From Berberis thunbergii (taxonomy: Eukaryota > Streptophyta > Magnoliopsida > Ranunculales > Berberidaceae): a stretch of 64,000 nucleotides of DNA. The DNA is taken from the NCBI GenBank assembly GCA_003290165.1, contig QNQO01000520.1:186001-250000 (forward strand), in the 5' to 3' direction. Below the pieces are notes generated by a model. It searched no databases. It was not told the origin of the DNA and was given only the letters and a program-made list of their open reading frames with translations. This document shows, piece by piece, positions 23,304 to 35,532 of this stretch (the first letter of the stretch is position 1; every line of letters starts with the position of its first letter). A program made the translations under genes and the position numbers.

Positions 23304-24700
23304 CTCATTATGTGTATTTTGTATGAAATCAAGCACTAATCTCAAATCATACACTAAATGGCACAATAAGGCTAAGTTCAACAACTAAAAAGCCTATTGG
23401 AAGTTCACATGCATTGTAAAAATGATCTTCAAGCCCAAGATTCATGAAGTCAAGCCCACAAAGCACCACCATCTACGGATCTCGAGGAAATCAGCATGAA
23501 GATTTGGACACCATATAACCAACTTTTTTATAACCAAAATAATCTTTACAAACTTCAAAAGCGTTAAGTCAAACTCTACTATCCATTTTCACATATATTT
23601 TACTCCATAACTTTTACACTCTACCTTATTTCAGTTTTACACTCCATCTTATTTCACTTTTACACTCTTTTTTATTTTTACTCCATCACTTTTACACTTT
23701 ATTTTATTTCACTTTTACACTCTTGCTTATTTTTACCCCATCACTTTTACACTTGACCTTATTTAACCCCAATCCTCCACCTTCCACCCCATTATATCTA
23801 TACATAAATTTCAGCCTTTTTCATCTATAAATACCCCACACATGAACAAACATAGGAAAAGACTTTGAAAACTTGGGAGAGAGAAATAGTTGAAGTAGTT
23901 GTAGTTTAGAGAGAAATAAGTTTAGTTTGGCCTAGAGCTTACCATGTTTGGCTAACATCCCACCTTAGGGTGTGGATGAGTCCATGGGAGGATAGTTCCA
24001 AGAAGGCTCTTTTAGATTAATTTATTTCCATTTTTATGTATTAGAGAATCATGAATAGTTAAATTACTCTTGTAATTTGGTTATGTCATGAACTTATGAG
24101 GTAAGTTAGGTGTTTTGTGTTTCATCATATGAATTCAACTAATGTTTATTCTTCTACTTCTTAAGCTCAAGATTAGATAAGTTTATATACTTGCAATTTC
24201 TCTAACAAACTCCTTACAATATTTACATATTATTAGTCTAAGTTTCATTGTGATTTGCTAAATATTTAGTGTTTCATTTAAGTATAGATTCCTTGTATGT
24301 TTTTAATTAAATCCACACTGGATTCTTAGCTTACTAATACAACTTAAACTTGAAATCATTTTGCTCATAATGCCATATTTTTCATCCTAAGGTAAGATGA
24401 AAAATTTACCTTAGGATGTGTTAATGAATTTGGAAAAGAACAATCTAATAGTAGCCTAATGGTGTCATCTACTCATGATGGTAAACTCAAAAAACACTAA
24501 CTCTCACATTTAGATTTTATTTTGCATTTTTATTTCAAACATTTCACCAATCACTTCTTTTATAACTAAGTTAAGTTTCAAAAGAGATTTATAGATTAGT
24601 TTTTTAAGGCTCTCCTTGTGGGATTCGACTCGTACTTATCGTTATCTAACTCAATAAATAACTGTGCACTTACGGTAAGATTTGAGATTGATCAAGTTTT

Positions 24701-24718
24701 TGGCGCGTTGCCTGGGAG
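24701..24718 (+). other. Primer binding site of the LARD
   Basis: TGGCGCGTTGCCTGGGAG is the tRNA-Asp complement with one base missing and one changed. It begins six bases after the LTR end. Confidence 0.75.
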
Positions 24719-26398
24719 AGCCATGAAAAATGAGTTTTAAAATCAAATTTGAATGCTTATCACTAGCTTAGTTTAGGTTCATTTTCACAGTTTAGGTGCA
24801 TTTGCATTATTTTGATAACATCTCTAGTCTGGAAATTCTGAATATCTTCATGTTTACAATTTTTAGTATCTTTTGTTTGCTTTTTATTTTTTCAATTTTT
24901 TTGTTAAATATTCATGATCTGAACTTTGACAGACATCTTTCCATTTGTTCATTGGATCAAACGTTAGTGATGAATGAATTTTTGAAGTTAGACTGCCTAT
25001 GTGCTTGAATTTGATTGCTGTAGATGACTACTTTTTGGACACATGTTTCTACTGATTGAGAGTTTTGTTTTGTGTGTTTCAAAATCTAAATTTTCTATAT
25101 TTTGTCTAGTTTCTAAATCATCTTTTAAATTTTAATTTGGATAATTGCTCGAAATAGAATTTGAATTCTCGTAGAAACAATTTGGACAATGTAATGTATG
25201 TTTTTGTTCACTTCAACTTTACACTACTTTCTGGCATCCAAATGAATTTTTAGAATTTTTCTAAAAAAAATTTGGTTTGTTAGCAGTCCATGAAAATTTT
25301 TAGATTTTAATTTCATCAAGTATTGAACTCTGCACGATTTTTCAAAGTCGATCTATCAGTTGTGGGAATTTTCATCAATGCACTGCTTTGCTAAATTTGA
25401 ATGATTTTCAAAATTTTGGTTCTATACTTTGTTTTTGAAGCTAATAATCATTTTCCTGGGTTTGTGCAAAAGAAGATACTTGGAGAAGAGCTTTGACGAA
25501 CTTAGTGAATAATGGATGACACTTGGATCATAATTAGGACTTTTTTACGAGTGATTGCGACGACTTAAATTTGTACTATTAAGTTGTAATAGATAAAACA
25601 TGGTTCAAGATACAACCGAAAGCAAAGTACGGTACCTTTCTCAACCCACTTCGAATCTCCTGCAAAAAGTGTTTCTGGAATTTTTTGAGTGTTTACATTT
25701 TTACAAGATATCGAGCTGAGTTAAACTACGTAAGAGTGGACCTGGCTATTTGCAACTGAGTGGGACTTGATCACCACCTCATCACTCCAATTCACATTCA
25801 AACTTGGCCAAATTTAATAAAGTGAACTTAGATAACTAGAGCCAATTAGAACGTTGTTCATAGGACTTCAGAAAAGGAATAGCCACAATTGAACTCTTTT
25901 AAAGTAAGGCTGCTCTATTGCCAGTTGGTATGCGCCGGTAAAGACCATTGTGACTGCACTGCCATTTCTGACATTTTCGCATAGAGAGTGGTGGGGTTTC
26001 TCACAAACATAGTACAATCCGGCTAGAACGCATCTATACCTAGTGTGGTTGTCTAAGGAGTTTTTACATGATAAGTTATCCCTTACTTACAAGACATATG
26101 GAAAATCTAACTAGGGAGATAATTGATTTTGAAATGCTCAAAATCATTTTTCGCTTCAATTAGATTGGGTTTTAAAAATCAATCGTCCATTGCACTTAAT
26201 TGAAGATAATAAACTTGTTGCTTGCTAGATAGATGGATAGGAATTGATTCAGCCTTGTTTGTGTGTCCATGATTAGTGTCCCCCTTTAGGTACATTCACA
26301 TATTGCATTTAGTTTATGTCATATCATCTTAGGTTGCATAAGATTTTAGTCATTTTCAGAATAAGAAAAAAGTACCAAAAAAGAAAGATCCAATCCAT
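24719..26398 (+). other. LARD internal leader, non-coding
   Basis: AT-rich untranslated leader. No frame longer than about 70 codons and none recognisable. Confidence 0.5.
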
Positions 26399-27484
26399 AT
26401 GGATTCAAGTTCAGTGTCAAGGAGTTTCTCTTGTGTTAGGAGCCATACGGTTATGGATTTTCATTTGGAAGATCATGACAATGCCGAGGTAAATTACTTT
26501 TCCTTAGTAAACCAAGGTCAACCCTTAGAATCAAGTTTTGATTATACCAATCATTTTTCACAAAATGGATATAGAAACCAACTACCTTGGAACCAACACC
26601 AACCCAATTGGGATTATGAACCTCTTAGGCCCACACCATCCTTTGATCCCCAATATGTGCATAACAATGAGCATTACCTTAATTATCCTACAATGCATTC
26701 GATAGAGACCAATCCACACTACGTCATGCAAAATATGCAATCATCATCATCTTCATATCCAATTAGCTCATGGAAGAGAACTAACATTTCTCCATCCTTT
26801 CAAGAGATCTTAGATTAATATATGGAATCCTTAAGTCAGTCCATGCGAGAAATAAAACAACGTCAGCAGACCACTGACAAACTTTTGGCTGAGATTTGGG
26901 ATTTAAGGCTTCAAAATGACGCATTGATGAATGTTAGGGATGAATGTGAAGAAAATTTATTAGAGGAAAGTGAGAGATCTGATGAATTGAACCACATTGA
27001 TATATTTATATCAACCCCTCAAATTCTCAAAATAGAACAAGATGATTGGATGAAACATGTGATGGAAAATGATTGTGGCTGAATCATGAGATTTGTGTTT
27101 AAAAGGATAACATTGATAAGCATGGTGAAGTTGTAGAATTTTCTAGTCATTCCTTAGTCGACTCCGTGTTCACTGATGTTATTGTGTCACCCATTATTGA
27201 TCATACATACACTTTAGAGGTTGACAGAAAAAAAAAACCCAGTTAAGCTACCATGTGGTGATATTCATCTTTTGACCATTGTTGGAACATCCATGTCCAA
27301 TACAAATGTGAAACCTAATAAATTTGTTAACATTCTCCCCAGTTTTAGGAAGTTTCTCGAGTTTAGACTTGAATTGCATATTCCAAAAATCTTGGAGGAT
27401 TATTTTGGAAAATGTGAAATAAATTGTGATGAACTTGATAAGGTCGGTGACATATCCATGCCTAACCCATGGCCTCTCCTATAA
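26399..27484 (+). pseudogene. LARD internal coding remnant, possibly gag-derived
   Basis: Three neighbouring plus-strand frames: 26399-26818 (139 codons, Asn/Gln/Pro/Tyr-rich, with QNGYRNQLPWNQHQPNWDYE), 26822-27082 (coiled-coil-like, MESLSQSMREIKQRQQTTDK) and 27221-27484 (88 codons, with VKLPCGDIHLLTIVG). The first two are in the same frame, separated by a TAA. Composition resembles the low-complexity C-terminal part of some plant Gag proteins followed by a spacer, but there is no zinc knuckle or protease loop. I do not assign a function. Confidence 0.4.
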
Positions 27485-29670
27485 CACTAAATTGATTTTG
27501 CTCATTTTGACAAATTGAATTTGTATCATTCTTTTGAAGAAACATTTTCTGAGCTAAAATTAGAATTTCATCTTGAAAGGTATCCTTGGATTCACTTGTG
27601 AGGCATGTTAAATCAGTTGCATCTTATTGTCCCATATACATATGTCTGGTATGACCCACAATTTTTAGGTTGTTATTGTATGATTTATTGTTAGACTAAG
27701 ATTTTAGTGTACATATTAGGTCAACTGAATTAAAAAACAATTTAATTATTTGAATCTTAAAAAAAAAATCACTTTACTATGATTTGATTGGAGCCTATTT
27801 TTAACAGAAGTCATTTGAGCACTCATGTCGTTTAATGGAAACTTTTTCCATTTCTACTTATTATTGTCTCTCTTTTGTTCATCTTCGACCTACAGTGTTT
27901 TAGTTTAGAACATTGAGGACAATGCATGATTTAGGTTTGGAGGGAGAAGTTTCAAAACTTATGTCTTATTTGAAAATGGGTTGTCTTGAGTCAATAAAAA
28001 AATTTGTTTTTGGGTCTTTGTAACTTGAGTACTTGTCCATGATGATATTAGTTTCCGAAAATCTAGTTGAAATGCTTCGGAGTGTAGGATTTGAAACTTC
28101 AAAAGTTATTAGTTTGTCAATATTAGAAAATAGTTTATACTACTCATAAGCTAGGCGTTTTCTAAGAGTTTGCATTGAGAGTTGTGTTTTAGCTTAGATG
28201 TTCATATTTAAAGTTGAAAAAAATGGATTAGTATCTGGTGAACATGAGAATAATAGTTGAGACTTGAACCCTGTGAGCTTTATAGCCTTTCTCTTTTCTG
28301 AAGATTATAAGCTAATTCTGAATTTCTTAAGTCCTACATTATCTTGTTGCATGATCTTTATAATTCTTTGCTTCTGTCAAAAAGTGAAAATAAAACATCA
28401 AAATTGAATCATATCACTACAATATATTCTAAAATTCACCCAAGGCATAAAAACCATGTTATTCTTGAGAAATTATGAAAATTCATTATTTGCCTAGATT
28501 GAGTCTTTTAACCTACCCATGCATTTTTACCCTTGGAACCAATTTGAAGCCAGTTATATTAATAGTTTGTTATTAACCTAGTAATCAATAACCGCAAAAT
28601 AACCCAAGTATGTTTTCCTGACATTGATGTTTTCTTAGAAAGGTTGGAGATAAAAGATTAAATAAGGTTTTATCACCATCAATGTATAGGTATATACCTC
28701 TTAGCCGCAAAACGAATAGAAGAAAGCCTCGCTTTCCATTACCATTTTGTTAAAAAAAAAAAAAAAAAGGTAGCCCTTGTTTTTCACATCAACAAAGATG
28801 TAAAACTCTTTCACCGAAAAAGAGTTAAGCATATCCATGATGTTCAACACTTATAGAAGACCTCTGACCTCATCGAAAGTACTTTGTTTGTTTTTAACCT
28901 TCATTGTTACCCTTTCTTAAGCCTCGTTACTACCTAGTTAAAATCTTCTCTGATCCTTAGGAAAATATGGTCGAACTATGGAGGGTGAATTAAGAAATAC
29001 TGTGGCGAATGAATCAACATTCTCAGTGGATGATATTCCTTCTTAAGATCATATTTATTGTATTCTCGAATTTCAATCTTTTGTTTTGTATGTGAACTAT
29101 CTCTTATTCATTGTTCATTTTATTCACATACATTTGAGAGAAAAATAGCCAAATCTCCTAGTGATTTCATTCTGAGTGATTATATATCTTGTGAGATTTG
29201 AAGTTGAAGCGAATTTTCTAGAGTGTGATCCAGATATATGTCCACTTTTAAAACTAAAATTTGGAACAAAGAAGATGATCAAACCCTTAATAAAAACTTG
29301 AATGAATAATTCCTATGTCTTTTGAATAGTGCTTACTGAAGTCACTTATTGACTTAATATTGATCGATAAGTTACATGATTACATATCTTAAAGCTTACA
29401 CAATCAAGTAGGAACTATTTGAAGTTAAATAAGGAAAAAGTTATATTTTACTAAATTTTGAGTCCGAGTCCCGAGTATTACAAATGTTTGTGGGTGTCGT
29501 TTATGGAAACACTCACAAACTATAACTCGTCCACTAGAGAAAACCTAGAGGTTTAAAGGCTTGTTGCATATCCTGAATGTAATCATGATTCCTACGAATG
29601 TGAGTTAGGTTTTAGTCTTTAATTTATTTTATTTTGCTCGAGGACTTGCAAAATGTAAGTTTGGGATATT
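27485..29670 (+). other. LARD 3' untranslated region with conserved box and polypurine tract
   Basis: ACATTGAGGACAATGCATGATTTAGG at about 27911 is the same kind of box seen in the Athila-like copies. A purine-rich AAGTTTGGGATATT ends at 29670, next to the right LTR. No coding frame. Confidence 0.6.
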
Positions 29671-30451
29671 TGATAAGCATATAAATGAGACATTTTATGT
29701 CCCTAAATATACAATTGCTAAGTCCTATTATCTAATAAAATATCTCATTATGTGTATTTTGTAGAAAATCAAACATTAATCTCAAATAATACACAAAGTG
29801 ACACAATAAGGCTAAATTCAACAATTAAAAAAATCATTGAAAGTTCACACAAGCATTATTAAAGACTAAAGATCTTCAAGCTCAAGATCCATGAAGTCAA
29901 GCCCACAAAACATCACCATTATGGATCTCGAGGAAATCAACATGAAAATTTGGACATCCATAAGGTCAAATTTATCATAACCAAAATAATCTCTACAAAC
30001 TCCAAAAACGTTAAGTCAAACTCCACTATCCATTCTCATATATTTTTTACTCCACTTTTACACTCTACCTATTTCACTTTTACACTCTTCCTTATTTTTA
30101 CTCCATCACTTTTACACTCCATCTTATTTCATTTTTACATTCTTCTTTATTTTTACTCCATCACTTTTACTCTGTACCTTATTTCACTCCAACATTCTTT
30201 CTTATTTAACTCCAACACTCCACTTTCCACCCCTTATCTTTATACATAAGTCTCACCCTTCTTCACCTATAAATACCCCACACATGAACACGCTTTGGAG
30301 AGAGAAATAGTTATAGTTTAGAAAGAAATAAGTGAAGTTTGGCCTAGAACTTACCATGTTTGGTTAACATCCCACCTTAGGGTGTGTGTGAGCCTATGGG
30401 AGGATAGCTCCAAGAAGGCTCTTTTAGATTAATTTATTTCCATTTTCATGT

Positions 30452-30605
30452 CACTATACCAAAAATAGCCATTAGCAACGGTTTTATATCCGAGGACGGT
30501 TGATGCTTTAACCACGGTTCTAAACCGTTGCAAAAATTTTAGCCACAGTTTAAAATCGTTGCAAAAAGTTTAGCCACGGTTTTAAGCCGTGGCAATTTTT
30601 TATTT
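30452..30605. repeat. Left end and subterminal repeats of CACTA 1
   Basis: Short near-palindromic motifs with cores AACGGTT, CCACGGTT and GCCGTGGC in both directions, the probable transposase-binding array. The sequence that follows (about 30605-30760) is shared with element 2, including AATGGAGGCAAAGTAA. Confidence 0.85.
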
Positions 30606-30829
30606 TTTTTACTATCAAATGACTTTTTATTACATCTCATAAGTTTTATGTCTAGAAAATAAAAATTTTAATGTGCCAAAGTTAAACGTTTCCATGAATG
30701 GAGGCAAAGTAACGTAATGTAATTAATTAATAAACTGTATTACATCGAGTCAGGACTTTGTGTTTCAAAAATACAGTTTCATTTCCTGGAAGGCACAGTT
30801 TCATTTCTGCCAATGGACAACTGCTCAAA

Positions 30830-31385
30830 CAATGTCCCAGATTGAGATCTATGAGACAGCTGATCACTGCTTAACTGAGCACTCCTATCCAAATTTACCA
30901 ATTGATCCTCGTAAGGGATAGAGAGTCTAATGGACCAATTCCAATCAACTGAGCCTGATGATAATTAGAAACCTTAGAGACAAATTGACTAGATCTGTCC
31001 ATACAACATAGCTCACCATTATGCCTGCCTTCTTCTACTCCTGCTTGCGGCTTTGATGCCATTGAAAACTGCCTTGCCAGCAGTTGCTCTTGCTGAAGAC
31101 GGAGCTACTGATTCAGAGATGTCTGACCACGCTTTGCACCTGATAAATGATCCAGCAAATCAACATAATGTTCTTATTGGTTGCAACGTCTTTTTTATGC
31201 ATAAAATCTTGATGTCGTAAAAATATTCAGGGTATCTAGGGAATAAACTTTATCAACTTACAGGAGTAGGGACAATGACGCTTTGAGCAAACAAATATTG
31301 GATTGTAGAACTCCCAAAGCTTCTCATATTCCTCTATGTTCCACGCTCCCTTAATTTTGTTGCCACAACTGCATTGTACGAAGCT
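30830..31385 (-). pseudogene. Captured fragment of an unidentified Cys-rich gene
   Basis: Two possible exons. The first, 31385-31262, reads SFVQCSCGNKIKGAWNIEEY then VCSKRHCPYS, with four Cys and a His spaced like a small zinc-binding fold, and is bounded by CAG and GT. The second begins at 31139 after CAG and continues in frame through QTSLNQ, a TAG, then QQEQLLARQFSMASKPQAG and on to about 30900. I do not recognise the gene. A GRF-like zinc domain is a guess. An alternative frame of the second exon also lacks early stops, so the reading is uncertain. Confidence 0.35.
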
Positions 31386-31598
31386 CTGAAACCCAGCCAT
31401 ACAAAAATGACATGCAGCTGCTCGTCTTCATCTGTTCATGGTTATGCATGTTGATCATTCGTGCGTCTCAAGTAACCTTAATTCAAACCTAAACCCCAAT
31501 AAAAAGAAAACCCAAGATTTAAATACAAAGAAAATCTTCAAACTTAACCACACACACACCACCACCACCACAAAAAAGTGAAATTAACAAAACTACAC

Positions 31599-32053
31599 CT
31601 GAACAGGATAAAGATTAGCAAGCATCATAGAACAGGACAGTATCAGAGTAGACACTCTGGAGATCAGCAGTTGACCAGTTTGATCACAAGTCTCTCTTGC
31701 TACCTGACCTCCCAAGGGAGAAGGGGGATCCTTTCCAGGTGGAGCTAGGAGCCTCATAACTTCACTAGATCTGATTTCTGCAATATAGGAACATCATAAT
31801 CATAAGAACATAAATAAGTAAATATATAAAAGCATGCAACAACATGATCCATACCTTCTTCCAGACCTTGGAAGGCATCATTAAGGTGAATATTTATTGA
31901 CATCAATATCTTTTGCATCATTAAGGACCAGTTATCATCATCTCCTCTTGCCTTTGGGAGCATTGCTAAGCATTGGGCAAATTTCTTAACATTGAGTAGG
32001 AAAGCCAGGTCACAATCTAACCAGATGAAATCGAATGCATAATGAAAATTTTC
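31599..32053 (-). pseudogene. Captured RRP12-like gene fragment, two exons
   Basis: Exon 32053-31855 encodes LAFLLNVKKFAQCLAMLPKA then SLMMQKILMSINIHLNDAFQGLEE; exon 31777-31599 encodes SSEVMRLLAPPGKDPPSPLGG, then LLISRVSTLILSCSMMLANLY. Both are bounded by AG and GT. This is the ARM-repeat region of plant RRP12-like proteins (NUC173 family), nuclear factors in ribosomal subunit maturation and export. About 125 residues of a protein of more than 1000 remain, so no function is retained. The intron is present, so the capture was at DNA level. Confidence 0.75.
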
Positions 32054-33851
32054 CTACAATAGCAACACAAAGTTTTTATCTTAAACAACTAGAAATATCA
32101 GTCACCTTTAACACATTTGTACTGCATTTCCCCGACATGATCTTCAAAATAATTACAGCTTCAGCCTGAGAAGAAACATATCAACATCTTATCATGTATG
32201 CATTAGCCTGAGCACTCGAAGTTCATTGTGACAAAGACAAGAAACACCATGTTGGTGATCAAGCAAAAGAAAATAAAATGTATTATTTTCACTTCCTTTT
32301 GCTGAAAGAAATGTTGAATGATCTAAATATTTTTGTGATGATGAATGTACATCATGTTTCAAGGGAAAAAAGGGAACGAAAGCAAGAAGAAGAAGAGCAA
32401 GAAATGGCAGTAAAATAACCAAACATAATCATGTCAATGGTAATCACTATTAATTGTGTGTCTATTTAGATTTGATGTATAATTATTTATTTATTAATAT
32501 CAACTTAAGTCAGTATTGTCAATTTATATATGTCAGGTTAACCTATTTCTCAGAGAAAAAAACAAGATTGTCAAAAGGGTTGCATTAATTATAAATGGGA
32601 TAGGTTTCGGTTGAGGCATGGTGATGCACAATTGCCATCCCTATGAAGCTTATTCCCTGCCTTGCACTCACACTAAATTGCTAGATTGTGGGATGTGGAC
32701 TATTTTGTATAGTACAAGCCTAATTCCCAACTTAAACACCAAGTGGGCATTGGATCTAAGGTTTTCAATTTCATCTAGAAAAGCCTATAGTCTGTGTTCC
32801 ATCACTATCAGTGTTCATCCGAAAAGAATCCCAAAATCTTCAATTTGGCAAGATACAAGTTTCCGTCCATCAACACCTCGCAGTCTTTGCCAAATTAGTC
32901 ATCCAACAGTGTTGAACTTTCTCAAAAACAACTTCCTTGAGAGCATGCACATAAGTCTCTGCTTAAACATTCTATCCCAACTTAACTACTCAGTACCTAC
33001 ACTATTCCCCAACTTAACCACCTACGAAAAACAGGATCGAATGTTGAATTTTCATCTGAAAAGTGCATGGTGCTAGCGGATGGCATCCCATCCTTATTAG
33101 TGTTTCGTGACATCCATTGTGAATTGTCCCACGTGGGACTAATTTTTGACACTTGAACTGAATGAGTGAGCCACAACCCTAACACATTAGTACGTCCTTC
33201 ACAAACTATGCTGACTGTAGGAAATCATGTGCTACTTACCCATTTATCTGGTTCGTCGATGTATTCCGAGCAAAAATAATCAAAACATCAGCAAACGTAC
33301 TGTTTCCTATCCAGCGCTTTTGTCAAGTACCCCACCACCATTGACCTGTTTTAATTCATCAATAAGAAAATCATGTTTAAGACAAATTCACCTTAAAAAC
33401 AAGACCATGTTATTTGTATATCACACATAGGGTAGAGCAGTTGGACCTTTAGATTACTTAAGTCAGATACAGAAACGAAATATTTGACTTCATTGAGGAT
33501 TTGCTCAATATATTAATGTAAATAAAAAATGTGGAGAGTATTTGCTTAGAGATCAAGGCTTTAGTGTGGCATTGACACAATGTTTGGGGCGTCATAAAAA
33601 ATGTAGATTCATGTTTGTATGTTTTGATTGGGAGAGTTTGTTCTCTTTGTAAGCACTGCTCTGCAGTTGCATCTTTCTTTGCTTAGTGACTTCCTTAGTC
33701 ACCTAGCAGTCCATTAATATATACCTACTTGCTTGATTGATTGATCCATAAAAAATAAAAATAAAAACTATGGTTTACACTGATCGACATTGGAAACAGA
33801 AAAGCATTAAGCATTAGCATAACAAAAAAAATGAATAAGTTCAAATATTAC
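32054..33851. other. CACTA 1 interior without recognised exons
   Basis: Possible captured introns. A 152-codon plus-strand frame at 32618-33076 is not recognised and has poor protein character. TCCCACGTGGGACTAA at about 33129 is a short palindrome. Confidence 0.4.
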
Positions 33852-34433
33852 CAATTGTCAGCATCGCTAAAGAATGCACCACAATAAATAGAGAAAAGCT
33901 AGCATCAACTCTAGCAACCTCTGCTAGAGCAACAACACTTCCCATAATGGAGAGCCCTGGACAACCATAACCCTGATAACAGAAATTGTGAAATAGCCAA
34001 TTTACAAAAACAACAAAACGGACAAAGGAAACTGAATTACCTTGATTGTTCCACCACAAAAATTCAAAGCGCCAAGTTTTGGTAAAACGTGAAAAGGAAA
34101 CTTCGCCTCTTCCCAGTACTAGAAAACAATGTGGCAGATATTCAATACATCAAGATAGTCAAGAAAATAACCCTTACCTTTCAACTCAGTTACAAAATAA
34201 AGCCGGTGCTAAGAATTACAAGCAACTAACATATAAACTGAGAAGAAAGTAAAACCCATACATTCCAGCATTAGTTTGTCAAAGGGTTTAACATGTGATA
34301 GACAATTTCAAAGAGAAATGATACCTTGGTCATTATTGGAACAATTTCCTTCACCATTGCCTCTCTGACTTTTTTTTTCTGAGGAGCTTCTCCTCAGGAG
34401 TCAGTAAATCATCAAAATGATAATAATCTGAAG
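33852..34433 (-). pseudogene. ACX4: Captured acyl-CoA oxidase 4 fragment, three exons
   Basis: Exon 34433-34325 (ASDYYHFDDLLTPEEKLLR ... VREAMVKEIVPIMTK), exon 34118-34041 ([20 protein letters not shown]), exon 33972-33852 ([34 protein letters not shown]). ACX4 is the peroxisomal short-chain acyl-CoA oxidase of fatty-acid beta-oxidation; these are its N-terminal helical part. All junctions are AG and GT. The first exon has nine A's where the flanking frames require a different number, so it is shifted, and the third lacks one Ser of the usual HSSLAML. No FAD-binding or catalytic region is present. Confidence 0.85.
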
Positions 34434-35532
34434 CTGCAATTTCAATGCATGGAAATATAAGGGTAGGCTCTTAACCGACAGGAAAATACAATTATTCCTA
34501 CATCGACATATTCCAAAATCTAGATGAAACATTGAGATGGTAATCACCAATTAGTTAGATCCTTGTTGGAGCATTCAGATATCAATATATAGTTATGGTA
34601 GTGTATGGTATTGGTAGAGAATAAAATGGCTGCTGGTGTCGGACTTGTAGGCGAAAAAAATTTAATGAACTAGTAGATTATAAATGCCCAAGTTAAGGAG
34701 ATACCTCATACAGAAAGGAGGGAAAAAAACATTGGATCACTTTCTGCTTCGACTTTTGTGGTAATTTGTGACAATCCATCAAAAGCACATTGAATTCATT
34801 CTATCAAATTCATAGAAATTGAATCAAGGCAAGACTTAGAACCAAATACAGATTCAGGATAAACAATATACAGATAAATAATACATGTCTATGGTCAACC
34901 AGATGAATAATACATGTCTTTACATTAAATAATAAAATACATATTTTGGATTTTGGATATGGTGGAATTGAGTTTGACATTGATTATGGACTTAATGGCT
35001 TAGGGGCTAGGATACGCATTTGCTTGTATGCTTGTTGAATTGTTTCTCAATTGTCGTTGTTGTCATGTTGACATTCGTATTGATAGGGACACTAAAATGA
35101 ATTGGACTCCCTCCCCTCCCAAAAAAAAAAAATATATATATATATATATATCTGTGTGTGTGTGTGTGTGTGTGCAACACTGTTTTTTTTATTGTGAGGC
35201 ACCTGAGACGCTAGGGGACCTCCTTCACACCTCGCCACCCCTGCAAACGTAGTAACCGCCTTCATGGAACCACACAAATCATCAAATAGTTTTAACATGT
35301 TTGGTCTCAAATAAGCAAATCAACCTTTTTTTACTCTCACGGACAACCCATTGACCTTAAAGTCTCCTAAAACATGCACATTTAACGACATCAGTAAGTT
35401 TCTCTAATATCAAATGAAGAACCACACACAAGACCCACAAAGAAATTAGAATAGACTTCCAAGATATATTATGTATCATTTATATATGGGTTTTAAATGA
35501 CGCACAAAAATATAGCACTTTAGAGAACTTAC
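34434..35532. other. CACTA 1 interior with a microsatellite
   Basis: No exon recognised. An A-rich run passes into (AT)n then (GT)n at about 35120-35175. A minus-strand frame, LKLFDDLCGSMKAVTTFAGV at about 35290, is not identified. Confidence 0.4.

Larger units (their letters stand above)
13780..24694 (+). repeat. 5' LTR of the LARD, split by the Tat element
   Basis: Pieces 13780-13858 and 23309-24694, together about 1465 bases, match the right LTR. The part from about 23580 to 23770 is rich in repeated TTTTACACTC and ACTCCATCACTTTTACAC blocks, present in both LTRs. Around 23828 CTATAAATACCCCACAC is a good TATA region for the element's promoter. Confidence 0.9.

Noticed and set aside
32618..33076. 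152-codon plus-strand frame in CACTA 1
   Set aside because: No recognisable family, unusual composition, and opposite to every captured exon; most likely a chance frame in intron-like DNA.
35028..35310. Open frames over the (AT)n(GT)n tract
   Set aside because: Reading YIYIYI and VCVCVC from a microsatellite; not coding.
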